This document shows positions 19,608 through 28,356 of a stretch of 64,000 nt of DNA, one piece after another. The stretch comes from Flavobacterium sp. (GTDB taxonomy: Bacteria; Bacteroidota; Bacteroidia; Flavobacteriales; Flavobacteriaceae). The position numbers and the translations under genes are program-made. Numbering within the stretch: position 1 is the stretch's first letter; each line of letters begins with the position of its first letter. Location: positions 87,271-151,270 of the forward strand of contig JAIPAM010000005.1 of NCBI GenBank assembly GCA_021740105.1, given 5' to 3'. The notes beneath the pieces are model-generated. The model had not been told where the DNA came from and searched no databases. It saw nothing but the letters and a program-made list of their open reading frames with translations.

Positions 19608-20459
19608 TTATTTGAAGAGCTTTTCTTTCATCTTTTCCCATCGATAGTTCCTGATAAATTTTGCTTGTTCTTTAGTAACCAATAGTGGTTTATGACTTAA
19701 TTTCGCTTTCCAAAAACCTTGTATATAATCTAAAAATAATAAAGGTTTCCCTTTCAAAAAAGCTAATTTCAATGAAGCAATTGCGGTAATAAAAAAACCA
19801 TAACCAATTGAATAAAAAGCTTCGCCCTGCTTAAACCTGGCAGTTTTATTATAATTAGCACCGGTAGGTTTTAAATGTTTAACTCTTAATGTGGCATCGG
19901 TTACAACTTTCCATCCATAGAATTTACAAAGTAATTCATCAACGGTATCCCAACCCATAGCTGGTTTTAAATTCCCAATTTCAAGAAAACACTCTTTTCT
20001 ATAGGCTTTAAACGCACCTCGAATATGATCTTTATCCGTTAAATTCTCTAAAATCCATTCTCCATTTTTTTCTATATAGGCAAATCCTCCCGCCATTCCA
20101 ATTTTACCATCACTTTTAAAATGAGCTAAAATAGTTTCAAAATAATTCTTAGGCAAAATCAAATCTGCATCTAGCTTTACAATAATATCATATTCCGCAT
20201 CTATGGTGTCAAATCCTTTATGGAAAGCTTGGATTACTTTACTTCCTGGTAAATGAATTGCTTCTGAAGTTTTATTTACCAATGAAATATAGGGATTGTT
20301 TTTAATGAAACCTTCAACAATTGCCACCGTATTATCAGTAGAATTGTCATTCACCACCACCACTTTTGAAGGTGAAACAGTTTGTGAAACTATGGATTCT
20401 AGTGTCAAAGCAATAAAATCGGCTTCATTGTGCGCGGGAATAATAAGGTAATATTTCAT
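19608..20459 (-). CDS. GT2-family glycosyltransferase
   Basis: It has 283 residues. The GT-A fold begins YYLIIPAHNEADFIALTLES, with the nucleotide-binding NDNSTDNT near residues 38-45 and the DxD-like KLDADL near 96-101. A hydrophobic segment around 218-240 (GYGFFITAIASLKLAFL) suggests membrane association. It is divergent from the second GT2 gene at 20521. The sugar and acceptor are unknown. Confidence 0.85.
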   Translation of the reverse strand: MKYYLIIPAHNEADFIALTLESIVSQTVSPSKVVVVNDNSTDNTVAIVEGFIKNNPYISLVNKTSEAIHLPGSKVIQAFHKGFDTIDAEYDIIVKLDADLILPKNYFETILAHFKSDGKIGMAGGFAYIEKNGEWILENLTDKDHIRGAFKAYRKECFLEIGNLKPAMGWDTVDELLCKFYGWKVVTDATLRVKHLKPTGANYNKTARFKQGEAFYSIGYGFFITAIASLKLAFLKGKPLLFLDYIQGFWKAKLSHKPLLVTKEQAKFIRNYRWEKMKEKLFK

Positions 20460-20520
20460 TTTTTTATAAAGTCTACTGCAAATATCATTATTTTTGTAGT
20501 GATTAAAAAATAACTTTCAT

Positions 20521-21423
20521 TTGAAAAAGAAAATAGCTGTTGTTATTGTTACTTTTAACGGGGAAATTTGGATAAAAAAGAACTTAAATTCGCTATTAAA
20601 ATCAAATTATCCAATTGATATTATTATAGTTGACAACGCATCAACAGATCAATCCATCAATATTATTAAGGAGTTCGGTTCAATTGAACTTATTGAGAAT
20701 AATAATAATTTAGGTTTTGGCAAAGCCAATACTATTGGAATTGATTTGGCTTTAAAAAAAGGGGCTGACGCGATTTTTTTATTAAATCAAGATACTTGGA
20801 TCTTTGAAAATACCATTTCAAATTTAGCAGAAGTGTTATTCGAAAATCCCAATTTGGGCATCGTAAGTCCGCTCCATTTTTCTGCAGAGGAATCAATTTT
20901 AGATGAAAATTTTAATACCTATTACAATAGATTTAATAAAGAAGAAGACTCCGAATCTCTTCGAATAGTACCATTTGTTAATGCTGCTGCTTGGTTAGTT
21001 TCAAAAGAATGCTTTTCAAAAACTGGCTATTTTGATCCAATATTTAATCATTATGGTGAAGATAGAAATTATTGTGAGCGAGTTAAATACCACGGATTTA
21101 AAATTGGGGTTGCAAAAAAAGCTGCCATTTGTCATGATCGAATAGTGAAATTAAATTCCAATAAAATAGAATTACAATCTAAGTATTTGGTTTTAAATGA
21201 GATGATTAATTGCAATGATTCCCTATTCATTTCGCTTTTACTAGGACTAAAATCGGTTGTGGGTTTGCCAAAATTTCATTCTTCAAGTCAAAGTGTGTTA
21301 AAAACCATTTCTTTGTTTTTTAAACTTCTATTGTATTATTTTAACTTACTTTTGAACATTAGAATGATAATACAAATTAGAAAAAACTCAATTAATGGAA
21401 CAAATGGTGTTTTGCATCATTAA
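20521..21423 (+). CDS. GT2-family glycosyltransferase (rhamnosyltransferase-like)
   Basis: It has 300 residues with a TTG start. The N-terminal GT-A domain has VDNASTDQS near 38-46 and LLNQDTW near 88-94 (the metal-binding DxD variant). The AAWLVSKECF and YGEDRNYCERV segments are typical of WcaA/rhamnosyltransferase-like GT2 enzymes. A hydrophobic tail near 265-285 could anchor it. It is followed after 5 bases by the flippase gene, suggesting one polysaccharide operon. Donor and acceptor are unknown. Confidence 0.83.
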   Translation: MKKKIAVVIVTFNGEIWIKKNLNSLLKSNYPIDIIIVDNASTDQSINIIKEFGSIELIENNNNLGFGKANTIGIDLALKKGADAIFLLNQDTWIFENTISNLAEVLFENPNLGIVSPLHFSAEESILDENFNTYYNRFNKEEDSESLRIVPFVNAAAWLVSKECFSKTGYFDPIFNHYGEDRNYCERVKYHGFKIGVAKKAAICHDRIVKLNSNKIELQSKYLVLNEMINCNDSLFISLLLGLKSVVGLPKFHSSSQSVLKTISLFFKLLLYYFNLLLNIRMIIQIRKNSINGTNGVLHH

Positions 21424-21428
21424 TAATT

Positions 21429-22895
21429 ATGTCAAATAAAGAAACCCACAAACAAGCTTTTTTCTTTACCATAATTAATTATGTAGGGATTTTAATCGGA
21501 ATTGTTTCCACGCTTTTCATTTATCCTAAAAATAAAGAAATGCTTGGGATCTTCAGATACGTTGAATCTTTAGCTCAAATAGTATTCCCAATAATGCTTT
21601 TAGGAGCGTCACAAACGCTGATCAAATTTGGACCAAAATTAGATTCCAATCAGGAAAAACAACTTTTCTCTTATAGTGTTTTATCGGTTTTTACAATTGG
21701 AATTATCTTACTTTCAGTAATTGGATTGGCTTCATTACTTCCCGCTTTATCAGGTTTAAAGTACATTTATTTGGCTTTCCCAATAGGGCTTTCCTTGGCT
21801 CTAATTGATTTGTTTAAAAAACAATCAACTATAATTGGAAAAATTGCAATTCCCACATTTTTTGATAATATTTTTCCAAAATTGATATTACCATTGGTAT
21901 TTATATTGGTATTATACCAATTTTATAGTACTCAGGAAGCGCTACTTTTTTATATTATTTCCTATGGATTGATTGTTATATTAATTGGGGTTTACCTGTT
22001 TTATTATTTCAAACCAACTTTAAAATTCGATTTCAAATCGTTGTTTTCAACTATAAGTAAAAAAGAAATGTACCGCTTTTCATTGTTTGCATTTGCAGGA
22101 AGTTTAGGGTCGGTTTTTGCCTTTAGAATTGACTCCATTATGATACCAAAATTCATTTCTATGGAGGCTAATGGCACTTTTAGTATCGGTGTAACTTTGG
22201 CTTCTGCCTTAGCGATTCCTGCTACTGGAATTTTTATTTTGTATGCGCCAATAATTTCAAACTATATAAAAAACAATCAAATCGCGGAACTGGATTTAAA
22301 ATACAAGGAGATTTCCAAGTTGCTTTTCTTTATTGGAGCGTTACTTTACAGTTGTATTTTCTTGGGAATTGAGAATCTATTTATGCTGTTGCCAACGCGT
22401 GAAAATTTAATGGGTTCCATTCCCGTGATTTTAATCTTGGGATTCAATGTTTTAATTAATATGGGGACAGGATTTAATGGGGAAATTATTACCTATTCTA
22501 AATATTACAAATTCAATTTAATTGCAATTGGAATATTAATTTTACTAAACGTGTCTTTGAATCTAATTTTCATAAAAGTATTAAACTATGGAATTGAAGG
22601 TGTTGCAATCGCATCTTTGATTTCTATGATCCTATTTAATTTTTCGAAATTGCTATTTATATATAAGAAATTCAACATTTTACCTTTCGATAATTCCTAT
22701 ATTAAATTGATAATGGTATTTTTAGTGGTACTATTTATTAGCTACAATTTACCATTACTAAAGAATCATTTATTGAATTTAATATTCAAAACAATTTTTT
22801 GTTTGACTTTAAATTTATCGGTTATTTACAAACTAAAATTGGTTTACTCCTATAATTTTTGGATTAAAAAAATGCTACTGAAATTGCAATTCTAA
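21429..22895 (+). CDS. Polysaccharide flippase (Wzx/MATE-like, MVF superfamily)
   Basis: It has 488 residues and about 14 predicted membrane spans, starting AFFFTIINYVGILIGIVSTL. The layout is that of lipid-linked oligosaccharide flippases (polysaccharide biosynthesis protein family). It follows a GT2 gene by 5 bases and overlaps the convergent FabH-like gene by 4 bases. The neighbourhood suggests export of a surface-glycan repeat unit. Confidence 0.85.
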   Translation: MSNKETHKQAFFFTIINYVGILIGIVSTLFIYPKNKEMLGIFRYVESLAQIVFPIMLLGASQTLIKFGPKLDSNQEKQLFSYSVLSVFTIGIILLSVIGLASLLPALSGLKYIYLAFPIGLSLALIDLFKKQSTIIGKIAIPTFFDNIFPKLILPLVFILVLYQFYSTQEALLFYIISYGLIVILIGVYLFYYFKPTLKFDFKSLFSTISKKEMYRFSLFAFAGSLGSVFAFRIDSIMIPKFISMEANGTFSIGVTLASALAIPATGIFILYAPIISNYIKNNQIAELDLKYKEISKLLFFIGALLYSCIFLGIENLFMLLPTRENLMGSIPVILILGFNVLINMGTGFNGEIITYSKYYKFNLIAIGILILLNVSLNLIFIKVLNYGIEGVAIASLISMILFNFSKLLFIYKKFNILPFDNSYIKLIMVFLVVLFISYNLPLLKNHLLNLIFKTIFCLTLNLSVIYKLKLVYSYNFWIKKMLLKLQF

Positions 22896-23950
22896 TATCG
22901 GTAAACAAAAGCATTTATATTCATTCCAGCGCCTACAGAAGCGAAAAGTAAAATATCGCCTTTTTTGATTTCATGATTTTCTAGCTGGTTATTTACCAAT
23001 AAATCAAATAATGTTGGAATGGTAGCAACGCTGCTATTTCCCAAAAAGTTGATACTCATTGGCATAATTCCTTCCGGCGGAGTTTGGTCGTATAATTTGT
23101 AAAAACGGTTGATAATTGCTTCGTCCATTTTTTCATTGGCCTGATGAATTAAGATTTTCTTCACTTCCTCGAGTGGTATTCCACTTTTTTCCAAGCAACT
23201 TTTCATTGCTGTGGGAACATTGCTTAAAGCAAATTCATAAATTTTTCTACCCTGCATTTTTATGTAAAAAACATCCGGATCTAAACTAGTATTAAACGAT
23301 TTTCCGTAAAAAAGGTAGTCTTTCTCAGTGTAGGTATAAGAAGCGCTTTCGTGAGATAAAATGCCGCAATTTTCATCGGTGGTTTCTACAATGGTTGCTC
23401 CAGCGCCATCGGCATAAATCATAGAATCTCGATCATGAGGATCCACGACTCTTGATAATGTTTCAGCTCCAATAACCAAACATTTTTTGGCCATCCCCGA
23501 TTTTATTAGGGCATTGGCTTGTAGCATTCCCTCAATCCACCCTGGGCAACCAAAAAGAATGTCAAAAGCAACACATTTTGGGTTTTGAATTTGTAATTTA
23601 TTTTTTACCCGAGCTGCTAAACAGGGCACTGCATCCGATTGTAGAGTACCGCTTTTTATGTCCCCAAAATTATGAGCAACAATAATATAATCCAGAGATT
23701 CAGGGTCAATCCCAGCATTTTTTATGGCTTTTTCAGAAGCTAAATAAGCCATATCGGAAGTAATTACTGAGGGCTCAGCATACCTTCTTTCATCAATTCC
23801 AGTAATTCCTTTAAATTTTCCAATTACGGTTTCATTGCTATAAGCAAATGGCGTTCCATCCTCATTCATAAACTGATGTTTCCCAAAATCTGTATTGCTT
23901 ACAACTATTTCTGGGATGTAACTTCCAGAACCTGTTATTTTTATGTTCAT
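22892..23950 (-). CDS. 3-oxoacyl-ACP synthase III family protein (FabH-like)
   Basis: Thiolase-fold condensing enzyme of 352 residues. The catalytic triad is complete: Cys135 in LFGCPGWIEG, His269 in LIHQANEKM and Asn305 in NFLGNSSVATIP. It resembles the flavobacterial ketoacyl-ACP synthase III paralogues that lie outside fab operons, so it could initiate fatty-acid synthesis or act in a special lipid pathway. No acyl-carrier protein gene is adjacent. Confidence 0.85.
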   Translation of the reverse strand: MNIKITGSGSYIPEIVVSNTDFGKHQFMNEDGTPFAYSNETVIGKFKGITGIDERRYAEPSVITSDMAYLASEKAIKNAGIDPESLDYIIVAHNFGDIKSGTLQSDAVPCLAARVKNKLQIQNPKCVAFDILFGCPGWIEGMLQANALIKSGMAKKCLVIGAETLSRVVDPHDRDSMIYADGAGATIVETTDENCGILSHESASYTYTEKDYLFYGKSFNTSLDPDVFYIKMQGRKIYEFALSNVPTAMKSCLEKSGIPLEEVKKILIHQANEKMDEAIINRFYKLYDQTPPEGIMPMSINFLGNSSVATIPTLFDLLVNNQLENHEIKKGDILLFASVGAGMNINAFVYRY

Positions 23951-24067
23951 CGTTTTGAAATATAATTACAAGCTAATTTAATAATTAAATTTGTAAATTA
24001 ACGATAAATTAACCTTGGGAGGGGTGTAATTATGAATTAAGCAATTTTTGAGTTCAATACGTATTGA

Positions 24068-24451
24068 TTATTTATTATTATTATCAATATTTATTTTAAT
24101 TTGCATTACGGTTGCTAAACTTAAAGCTTGCGTTTTTATTTTCTCTGCATTGTTTCCAGTAAAATTTTCATCTACAGTGGCATTAAAATGATTCAGCCAA
24201 ATAGTAAATAGTTCTGGTGTTAGCTTTTCTTTTTGATTAATATCCAAGTGAATTTTTGTAAGATTATTGAAATATCCGCCAGTATCAAAAATTGCTTGTG
24301 ACCAAAAGGTGACCAATATTGGCAAATGTTCTTCTAGCTTAATTTTCACCACCTCTGTAAATAGATAACTTATGGAAGCATCTGACAATAATTTTTGATA
24401 AAAATGATCTACTAAAAAATATAAGTCGTCTTGTGTCTCTATGTCTTTCAT
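24068..24451 (-). CDS. Group III truncated haemoglobin
   Basis: Haem-binding 2-on-2 globin of 127 residues, cytoplasmic. It shows the group III start (DDLYFLVDHFYQKLL), FW near 49-50, and the likely proximal histidine His68 (IHLDINQKEKLTPELFTIW). An in-frame TTG at 24457 is rejected because it is part of the -7 promoter box. The physiological role of group III globins (oxygen, NO or nitrite chemistry) is not settled. It lies downstream of gcvP but has its own promoter. Confidence 0.85.
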   Translation of the reverse strand: MKDIETQDDLYFLVDHFYQKLLSDASISYLFTEVVKIKLEEHLPILVTFWSQAIFDTGGYFNNLTKIHLDINQKEKLTPELFTIWLNHFNATVDENFTGNNAEKIKTQALSLATVMQIKINIDNNNK

Positions 24452-24454
24452 ATT

Positions 24455-24462
24455 CAAATATA
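24455..24462 (-). promoter_or_regulatory. -7 box of the truncated haemoglobin gene
   Basis: TATATTTG on the minus strand ends three bases before the ATG at 24451, implying a leaderless transcript. The T-run of the gcvP terminator runs straight into this box. Confidence 0.6.
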
Positions 24463-24465
24463 AAA

Positions 24466-24501
24466 AAATCCATCTCGAAATTTTACTTAGGAGATGGATT
24501 T
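24466..24501 (-). terminator. Intrinsic terminator of gcvP
   Basis: The 11-bp arms AAATCCATCTC and GAGATGGATTT flank a 14-base loop, followed on the minus strand by a T-run. It begins about 20 bases after the gcvP stop. Confidence 0.8.
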
Positions 24502-24520
24502 AACTTAATAATTTTCTGTT

Positions 24521-27370
24521 TTAGCTTTCCATGTAGGCTTCAATTGGAGCACAAGAACAAACTAAATTCCTATCACCGTAGGCATCATCAGTTCTTCTAA
24601 CGGTAGGCCAAAATTTATTTTCAGAAATATAATCTAATGGGAAAGCTGCTTTTTCACGGGTGTAAGGAAAATTCCAAACATCGGCAGTAACCATCATTAA
24701 AGTGTGTGGCGCATTCTTCAAAACCGTATCGTGATCTTCAATTGTGCTAGCTTCAATTTCTTTTCTAATTTCAATCATTGCATCACAAAAACGATCCAAC
24801 TCTTCTAAATTTTCACTTTCTGTAGGCTCAATCATCATAGTTCCTGCAACTGGGAAAGAAACGGTAGGCGCATGAAAACCATAATCCATCAATCGCTTTG
24901 CAATATCCGTAACTTCAACTCCTTTTTGCTTGAATGGTCGACATTCTATAATCATCTCGTGAGCTGCACGTCCCATTTCACCAGAATATAAAGTATCGTA
25001 ATGACCGTTCAAACGTTCTTTGATATAATTTGCATTTAGTATTGCATATTTAGTTGCATCGGTAACTCCCTCTGCTCCCAACATTGAAATATATCCATAA
25101 GAAATCAAACATACTAATGCGGAACCCCAAGGTGCTGCAGATATTGCGGTGATAGCATTTTCTCCTCCTGTACAAACCAGAGGGTTTGAAGGTAAAAAAG
25201 GAACTAATTGAGGTGCAACACAAATTGGACCAACTCCAGGACCACCTCCACCGTGAGGAATTGCAAATGTTTTATGAAGGTTCAAGTGACAAACATCAGC
25301 ACCAATTGTAGCAGGATTTGTAAGTCCAACTTGTGCATTCATGTTGGCACCATCCATATAAACCTGACCTCCATTATCGTGAATTAATTGAGTAATTTCT
25401 CTAATAGCACTTTCAAAAACTCCGTGCGTAGATGGATACGTTACCATCAAACAAGAAAGTTCGTCTTTGTATAAAATTGCTTTTTCTCGCAAATCATCCA
25501 CATCAATATTTCCGTTTTCAAGTGTTTTGGTAACAATCACTTTCATACCTGCCATCGCAGCTGAAGCAGGATTCGTTCCGTGAGCTGAAGATGGAATTAA
25601 GGCAATATTTCTATGGTGATCACCACGTGATTGATGGTAAGCACGAATAACCATCAATCCTGCGTATTCTCCTTGAGCCCCAGAATTTGGTTGTAAAGTA
25701 GTTCCGGCAAAACCAGTTATTTCATTTAATTGTTGTTCTAATTTAGTCAACATTTCTTTATAACCTTGCGCTTGATCTAAGGGAACAAATGGGTGTATAT
25801 TATTCCACATTGGATTACTCAAAGGCAACATTTCAGCAGCTGCATTCAATTTCATTGTACAAGAGCCTAACGATATCATAGAATGATTCAAAGCCAAATC
25901 TTTTCTTTCTAACATTTTGATATAACGCATCATTGCTGACTCTGAATGGTATCTATTAAATACATCGTGCTTTAAAAAATCAGAAGTTCTTTCTAAATGT
26001 TCAGGAAAATGATTAGTAGAAGTCAATTCTTGAATTGCAGTTGCTTGAGTCCCATTTGCAGCAGCAAAAATTGAAATGATTTTATTTAAATCGGAAATAC
26101 TGGTAGTTTCATTCAACGAAATTGAAACCGAAGTATCGTCGATATAATAAAAATTAATTTCATTTTGCAATGCCAATTCATTGACTTTCTTAGCGTCTGC
26201 TTTTATAACTATAGTATCAAAAAAGGCATTATTGGTTTGCTCATATCCTAATTTTTTCAACTCATTCGCTAATGTTGCAGTAGAAGCATGCACTTTATTA
26301 GCAATGTATTTTAAGCCTTTTGGTCCGTGAAAAACAGAATACATTCCTGCCATTACAGACAATAAAACTTGTGCTGTACAAATATTTGAAGTCGCTTTAT
26401 CTCTTTTAATGTGTTGTTCGCGAGTTTGTAGTGCCATTCTTAACGCTCGGTTACCATTAGTATCAACAGTAACACCGATGATTCTACCTGGCATACTTCT
26501 TTTATGCTCTTCTTTAGTAGCAAAATAAGCCGCGTGCGGACCACCGTAACCTAAAGGAATTCCAAAACGTTGTGTGGTTCCTAAAACTACATCTGCACCC
26601 ATTTCACCTGGAGGAGATAATTTTACTAAGCTTAAAATATCAGCGGCAACAGCAACTTTAATCTCATTTTCTTTTGCTTTTGCAATGAACGAAGCGTAAT
26701 CATGAACTTGTCCAAATTTACCTGGATATTGCAAAATAGCACCATAATAATCAGTTGAAAAATCAAAAGTTTCGTGATTTCCAACAACTAATTCAACTCC
26801 AATTGGAGCGGCACGTGTGATTAAAACGGATAAGGTTTGAGGTAAAATTTCTTCAGAAACGAAAAATTTGCAAATGTTATTTTTCTTTTGATCACGAGTT
26901 CTTACATCATATAAAAGGGCCATTGCTTCTGCAGCGGCAGTACCTTCATCTAATAAAGAAGCGTTAGCAATTTCCATTCCTGTTAATTCAATAACCATGG
27001 TTTGAAAATTCAAAATTGCTTCCAAACGTCCTTGTGCAATCTCAGCTTGATAAGGCGTGTAAGCAGTATACCAACCTGGATTTTCGAAAATATTTCTCTG
27101 AATAACCGCTGGCACAATCGCTTGATTGTAACCTAATCCAATATAGGATTTAAACACTTTGTTTTTATTTCCCAATTCAGCAATATGATTTGAAAATTCA
27201 TATTCCGTCATTGCAGGTGCTAAATTCAATGGTTTTTTTAATCGAATATCTTCTGGAATAGTTTCAAGAATCAATTGATCAAGTGACACGGCACCAATTG
27301 TTTTTAGCATATGTTGAAGCTCATTTTCATTTGGTCCAATATGTCTTAAAGCAAAAGCATCTGTTTTCAT
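24521..27370 (-). CDS. gcvP: Glycine dehydrogenase (decarboxylating), P-protein of the glycine cleavage system
   Basis: PLP enzyme that decarboxylates glycine and passes aminomethyl to the H-protein. It is the single-chain form, 949 residues from the chosen ATG at 27370 (MKTDAFALRHIGPNE). A longer reading from 27427 is rejected because the -7 box (27413-27406) lies inside it. The PLP lysine is Lys700 in HLNLHKTFAIPHGGG, followed by the glycine-rich GGGGPGVGP. Other gcv genes are not nearby. Confidence 0.95.
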   Translation of the reverse strand: MKTDAFALRHIGPNENELQHMLKTIGAVSLDQLILETIPEDIRLKKPLNLAPAMTEYEFSNHIAELGNKNKVFKSYIGLGYNQAIVPAVIQRNIFENPGWYTAYTPYQAEIAQGRLEAILNFQTMVIELTGMEIANASLLDEGTAAAEAMALLYDVRTRDQKKNNICKFFVSEEILPQTLSVLITRAAPIGVELVVGNHETFDFSTDYYGAILQYPGKFGQVHDYASFIAKAKENEIKVAVAADILSLVKLSPPGEMGADVVLGTTQRFGIPLGYGGPHAAYFATKEEHKRSMPGRIIGVTVDTNGNRALRMALQTREQHIKRDKATSNICTAQVLLSVMAGMYSVFHGPKGLKYIANKVHASTATLANELKKLGYEQTNNAFFDTIVIKADAKKVNELALQNEINFYYIDDTSVSISLNETTSISDLNKIISIFAAANGTQATAIQELTSTNHFPEHLERTSDFLKHDVFNRYHSESAMMRYIKMLERKDLALNHSMISLGSCTMKLNAAAEMLPLSNPMWNNIHPFVPLDQAQGYKEMLTKLEQQLNEITGFAGTTLQPNSGAQGEYAGLMVIRAYHQSRGDHHRNIALIPSSAHGTNPASAAMAGMKVIVTKTLENGNIDVDDLREKAILYKDELSCLMVTYPSTHGVFESAIREITQLIHDNGGQVYMDGANMNAQVGLTNPATIGADVCHLNLHKTFAIPHGGGGPGVGPICVAPQLVPFLPSNPLVCTGGENAITAISAAPWGSALVCLISYGYISMLGAEGVTDATKYAILNANYIKERLNGHYDTLYSGEMGRAAHEMIIECRPFKQKGVEVTDIAKRLMDYGFHAPTVSFPVAGTMMIEPTESENLEELDRFCDAMIEIRKEIEASTIEDHDTVLKNAPHTLMMVTADVWNFPYTREKAAFPLDYISENKFWPTVRRTDDAYGDRNLVCSCAPIEAYMES

Positions 27371-27405
27371 ATTTTTAGTAAAAGTGTTGTTGTTATTTAG
27401 AAGTG

Positions 27406-27413
27406 CAAATTTA
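27406..27413 (-). promoter_or_regulatory. -7 box of gcvP
   Basis: TAAATTTG on the minus strand fits TAnnTTTG. Transcription would start near 27400, about 30 bases before the ATG at 27370, which settles the start choice. Confidence 0.55.
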
Positions 27414-27498
27414 TGTATTAAATTCAAAATTTTACAGGATTTTAATCCCGATTTTTAAGTATTTTTCAACTAAAAGCCATTCTTATTAACAGTTTAAT

Positions 27499-27506
27499 TA
27501 TTTTTG
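27499..27506 (+). promoter_or_regulatory. -7 box of the UbiA-like gene, 4 bases before the ATG
   Basis: TATTTTTG matches TAnnTTTG, and the ATG follows at 27511. A leaderless mRNA is implied. No clear upstream TTG is present at the usual distance. Confidence 0.45.
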
Positions 27507-27510
27507 TTTA

Positions 27511-28326
27511 ATGAAGCAATTGAAACCAATACTGGATTTTTACCTCGATTCTAGCATTCATGTTGCTTTATCGTGTTTTGCGCTTGTAAATTGCACTTAC
27601 TTAATCTTAAACATTCCAATTAATTATTCCGTTGCGTTTTTTGCTTTTTTTGGAACAATTGCTGGCTATAATTTTGTAAAATTTGAAGCTTTAGCTCGAT
27701 CCAAAAAAAATAAGATGAGTTGGAAATTAAAAGCAATCGCTGGATTGAGTTTCCTCTCCTTAATTTTTGGAATTTACTACTTCTTAGAGCTTCAAAAAAT
27801 CACAAAAATTATAGCATTCTTGATTCTAATATTAACGATATTGTATGCATTACCTTTTTTTCCAAATAAAAAAAATGCTCGTAATTGGTCTGGTTTTAAA
27901 ATTTACATTGTAGCCATTTGTTGGGTTGGAGTGACGTTACTTTTACCAATTCTGAATTCTGAAAATAAAATACAGTCTGAAATAATAATACTAATCTTTC
28001 AACGATTGCTATTAATTTTTTCTCTCATATTAATTTTTGAAATAAAAGATTTAAAAAATGACGACCCTCATTTAAAAACAGTACCGCAACAAATTGGAGT
28101 GAAAAATACAAAAACGCTAGGTTTCGTTTTGTTAGTTATCTTCTTTGGATTAGGATTTTTAAATAGCAATTTTAAATTTTTAGACTTGCTAATGAATCTA
28201 TTAATAGCTATTATAATTGGATTTTTTCTATTTTTTTGCAATGAATATCGATCCAAATATTACACTGACTTTTGGGTAGAGAGTATTCCTATAGTTTGGT
28301 GGCTAATGTTTCTTTACACAAAATAA
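27511..28326 (+). CDS. UbiA-like polytopic membrane protein
   Basis: It has 271 residues and about eight hydrophobic segments. The segment EIKDLKNDDPHLKTVPQQIG near residues 175-195 looks like the second aspartate motif of UbiA prenyltransferases (D-x-x-x-D followed by a conserved G). The first motif (NxxxDxxxD) is not intact: the corresponding stretch is GYNFVKFEALARSKK. It may therefore be a degenerate UbiA-superfamily member with altered chemistry or none. It is single-gene and ends in a bidirectional terminator. Confidence 0.55.
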   Translation: MKQLKPILDFYLDSSIHVALSCFALVNCTYLILNIPINYSVAFFAFFGTIAGYNFVKFEALARSKKNKMSWKLKAIAGLSFLSLIFGIYYFLELQKITKIIAFLILILTILYALPFFPNKKNARNWSGFKIYIVAICWVGVTLLLPILNSENKIQSEIIILIFQRLLLIFSLILIFEIKDLKNDDPHLKTVPQQIGVKNTKTLGFVLLVIFFGLGFLNSNFKFLDLLMNLLIAIIIGFFLFFCNEYRSKYYTDFWVESIPIVWWLMFLYTK

Positions 28327-28354
28327 AAAGCCGAAGTAATCACTTCGGCTTTTT
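28325..28354. terminator. Bidirectional terminator
   Basis: A 13-bp perfect stem (AAAAAGCCGAAGT and ACTTCGGCTTTTT) with a 4-base loop has A- and T-runs at its ends. It serves the plus-strand gene ending at 28326 and the minus-strand M3 peptidase ending at 28357. Confidence 0.9.
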
Positions 28355-28356
28355 AT

